Positions 63,376 to 64,000 of a stretch of 64,000 bases of DNA are shown in pieces (positions within the stretch are counted from its first letter, which is position 1; each line of letters starts with the position of its first letter). This DNA comes from Luscinia megarhynchos. Taxonomy: Eukaryota; Chordata; Aves; Passeriformes; Turdidae. The position numbers and the translations under genes are program-made. Location: positions 16,594,360 to 16,658,359 of the forward strand of contig JAPFBE010000003.1 of NCBI GenBank assembly GCA_034336665.1. Reading direction: 5' to 3'. Below the pieces are notes generated by a model. It did no database searches and was not told the origin of the DNA. It worked only from the letters and a program-made list of their open reading frames with translations.

Positions 63376-64000
63376 CTAAAGTTATGTATTTTTTAGTTTA
63401 TAGCAGTTCAGAGTTTGGGAAGATGAGAGTTGTCTTCATGCAGAAAAAACCTGGACTAGATAACTTGACTTCTTCATGAAGCAAATGGATATAGGAAGAG
63501 GAGAGCCAGTAGATCTTGAGCAGACTCAAGTAACTTCTTTGTGTTTGGGTGATTAGTGGTTGGATTTTATTTGCTTGTTTTGGTGGGGTTTATGTGTTAG
63601 TGTGTTGTGGGGTATTTTTTTGGGTGGTGATAAAAGCACTGGCCTTTATCATTTTATGAAGTGCCAAGGTCCCAGTGCCCTCTCAATGAATTGGTGTCAC
63701 CTGTGTATGGTTAGAGCCTTCTTGTTGCATTTTTTATTTAAGTGGGGCAATTGGGCAGTTGTCTAAAATACATTAGTGTCTGAACAAATAATAGACAAAT
63801 ACTGTTTGCTTCTAAACCTTGGACTGACTGAAAAGCTCAGGAATTTTACCTGTATAGAAGCAAAATTTCGTCATATTTTTCACAGATCTAGACAGCAGAT
63901 GGATTACTTTGGGAGCTGTCTGACAAGTCTAAGTGGAGTTTATAGCTCTTAGCTACCTAAGACCTTAATTAAATTAATTGCTGGCTGTACTGATTTTTCT
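63376..64000. other. Sequence downstream of RBBP7, unassigned
   Basis: No coding exon is recognised. Two minus-strand AATAAA signals (plus-strand TTTATT at 63,566-63,571 and 63,733-63,738) would suit the 3' end of a convergent gene. In mammals TXLNG lies tail to tail with RBBP7, so a TXLNG 3' UTR is possible but not shown. Confidence 0.35.

Overview
The window looks like bird nuclear DNA. It carries 3' ends of CR1 LINEs with the typical avian tail (a pyrimidine-rich end followed by ATTCTATG-type repeats), one probable avian-type solo LTR, compact introns, and CpG islands at both gene starts. A passerine or other neoavian is plausible, but nothing here fixes the species. Two vertebrate genes are recognisable. 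They lie head to head, in the same divergent arrangement as REPS2 and RBBP7 at human Xp22.2, a block that I recall sits on chromosome 1 in chicken.

Layout. Positions 1-26,798 are the start of a long REPS2 intron 1, since REPS2 runs on the minus strand. Here I see only AT-rich unique sequence, short simple repeats, one CR1 remnant (13.46 kb) and one unexplained 161-codon open frame (21.79-22.27 kb). REPS2 exon 1 is at 26,799-27,020, inside a CpG island bounded by a CpG-rich CR1 copy (27.34-27.49 kb). From 27.5 to 52.3 kb lies a gene-poor intergenic stretch with small tandem repeats near 34.1-35.3 and 36.3 kb. Two CR1 fragments in opposite orientation (52.29-52.87 kb) come just before a minisatellite of about 1.1 kb and about 50 units (53.0-54.12 kb). 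That array abuts the GC-box promoter of RBBP7. RBBP7 runs on the plus strand from its ATG at 54,404 to its stop at 62,820-62,822 in 12 coding exons. Its 3' UTR has several poly(A) signals, and about 0.6 kb of unassigned sequence follows.

Function. RBBP7 is a seven-bladed WD40 histone chaperone shared by HAT1, Sin3/HDAC, NuRD, NURF and PRC2 complexes. REPS2 is an EH-domain adaptor in RalBP1-linked receptor endocytosis. They share a locus, not a pathway.

Most notable points. (1) The RBBP7 frame is intact over 421 codons but carries an unusual load of changes for so conserved a protein. These include a one-residue deletion and a premature stop (apparently CAA to TAA) with the presumed old stop still in frame three codons downstream. 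(2) The promoter-proximal minisatellite is C/T-rich on the plus strand, CpG-dense, and keeps several frames open on both strands. (3) RBBP7 intron 1 is 255 nt, a multiple of three with no in-frame stop. One continuous open frame therefore runs from inside the minisatellite through exon 1, intron 1 and exon 2. Comparisons with known RBBP7 and REPS2 proteins come from memory of the families, not from a search.
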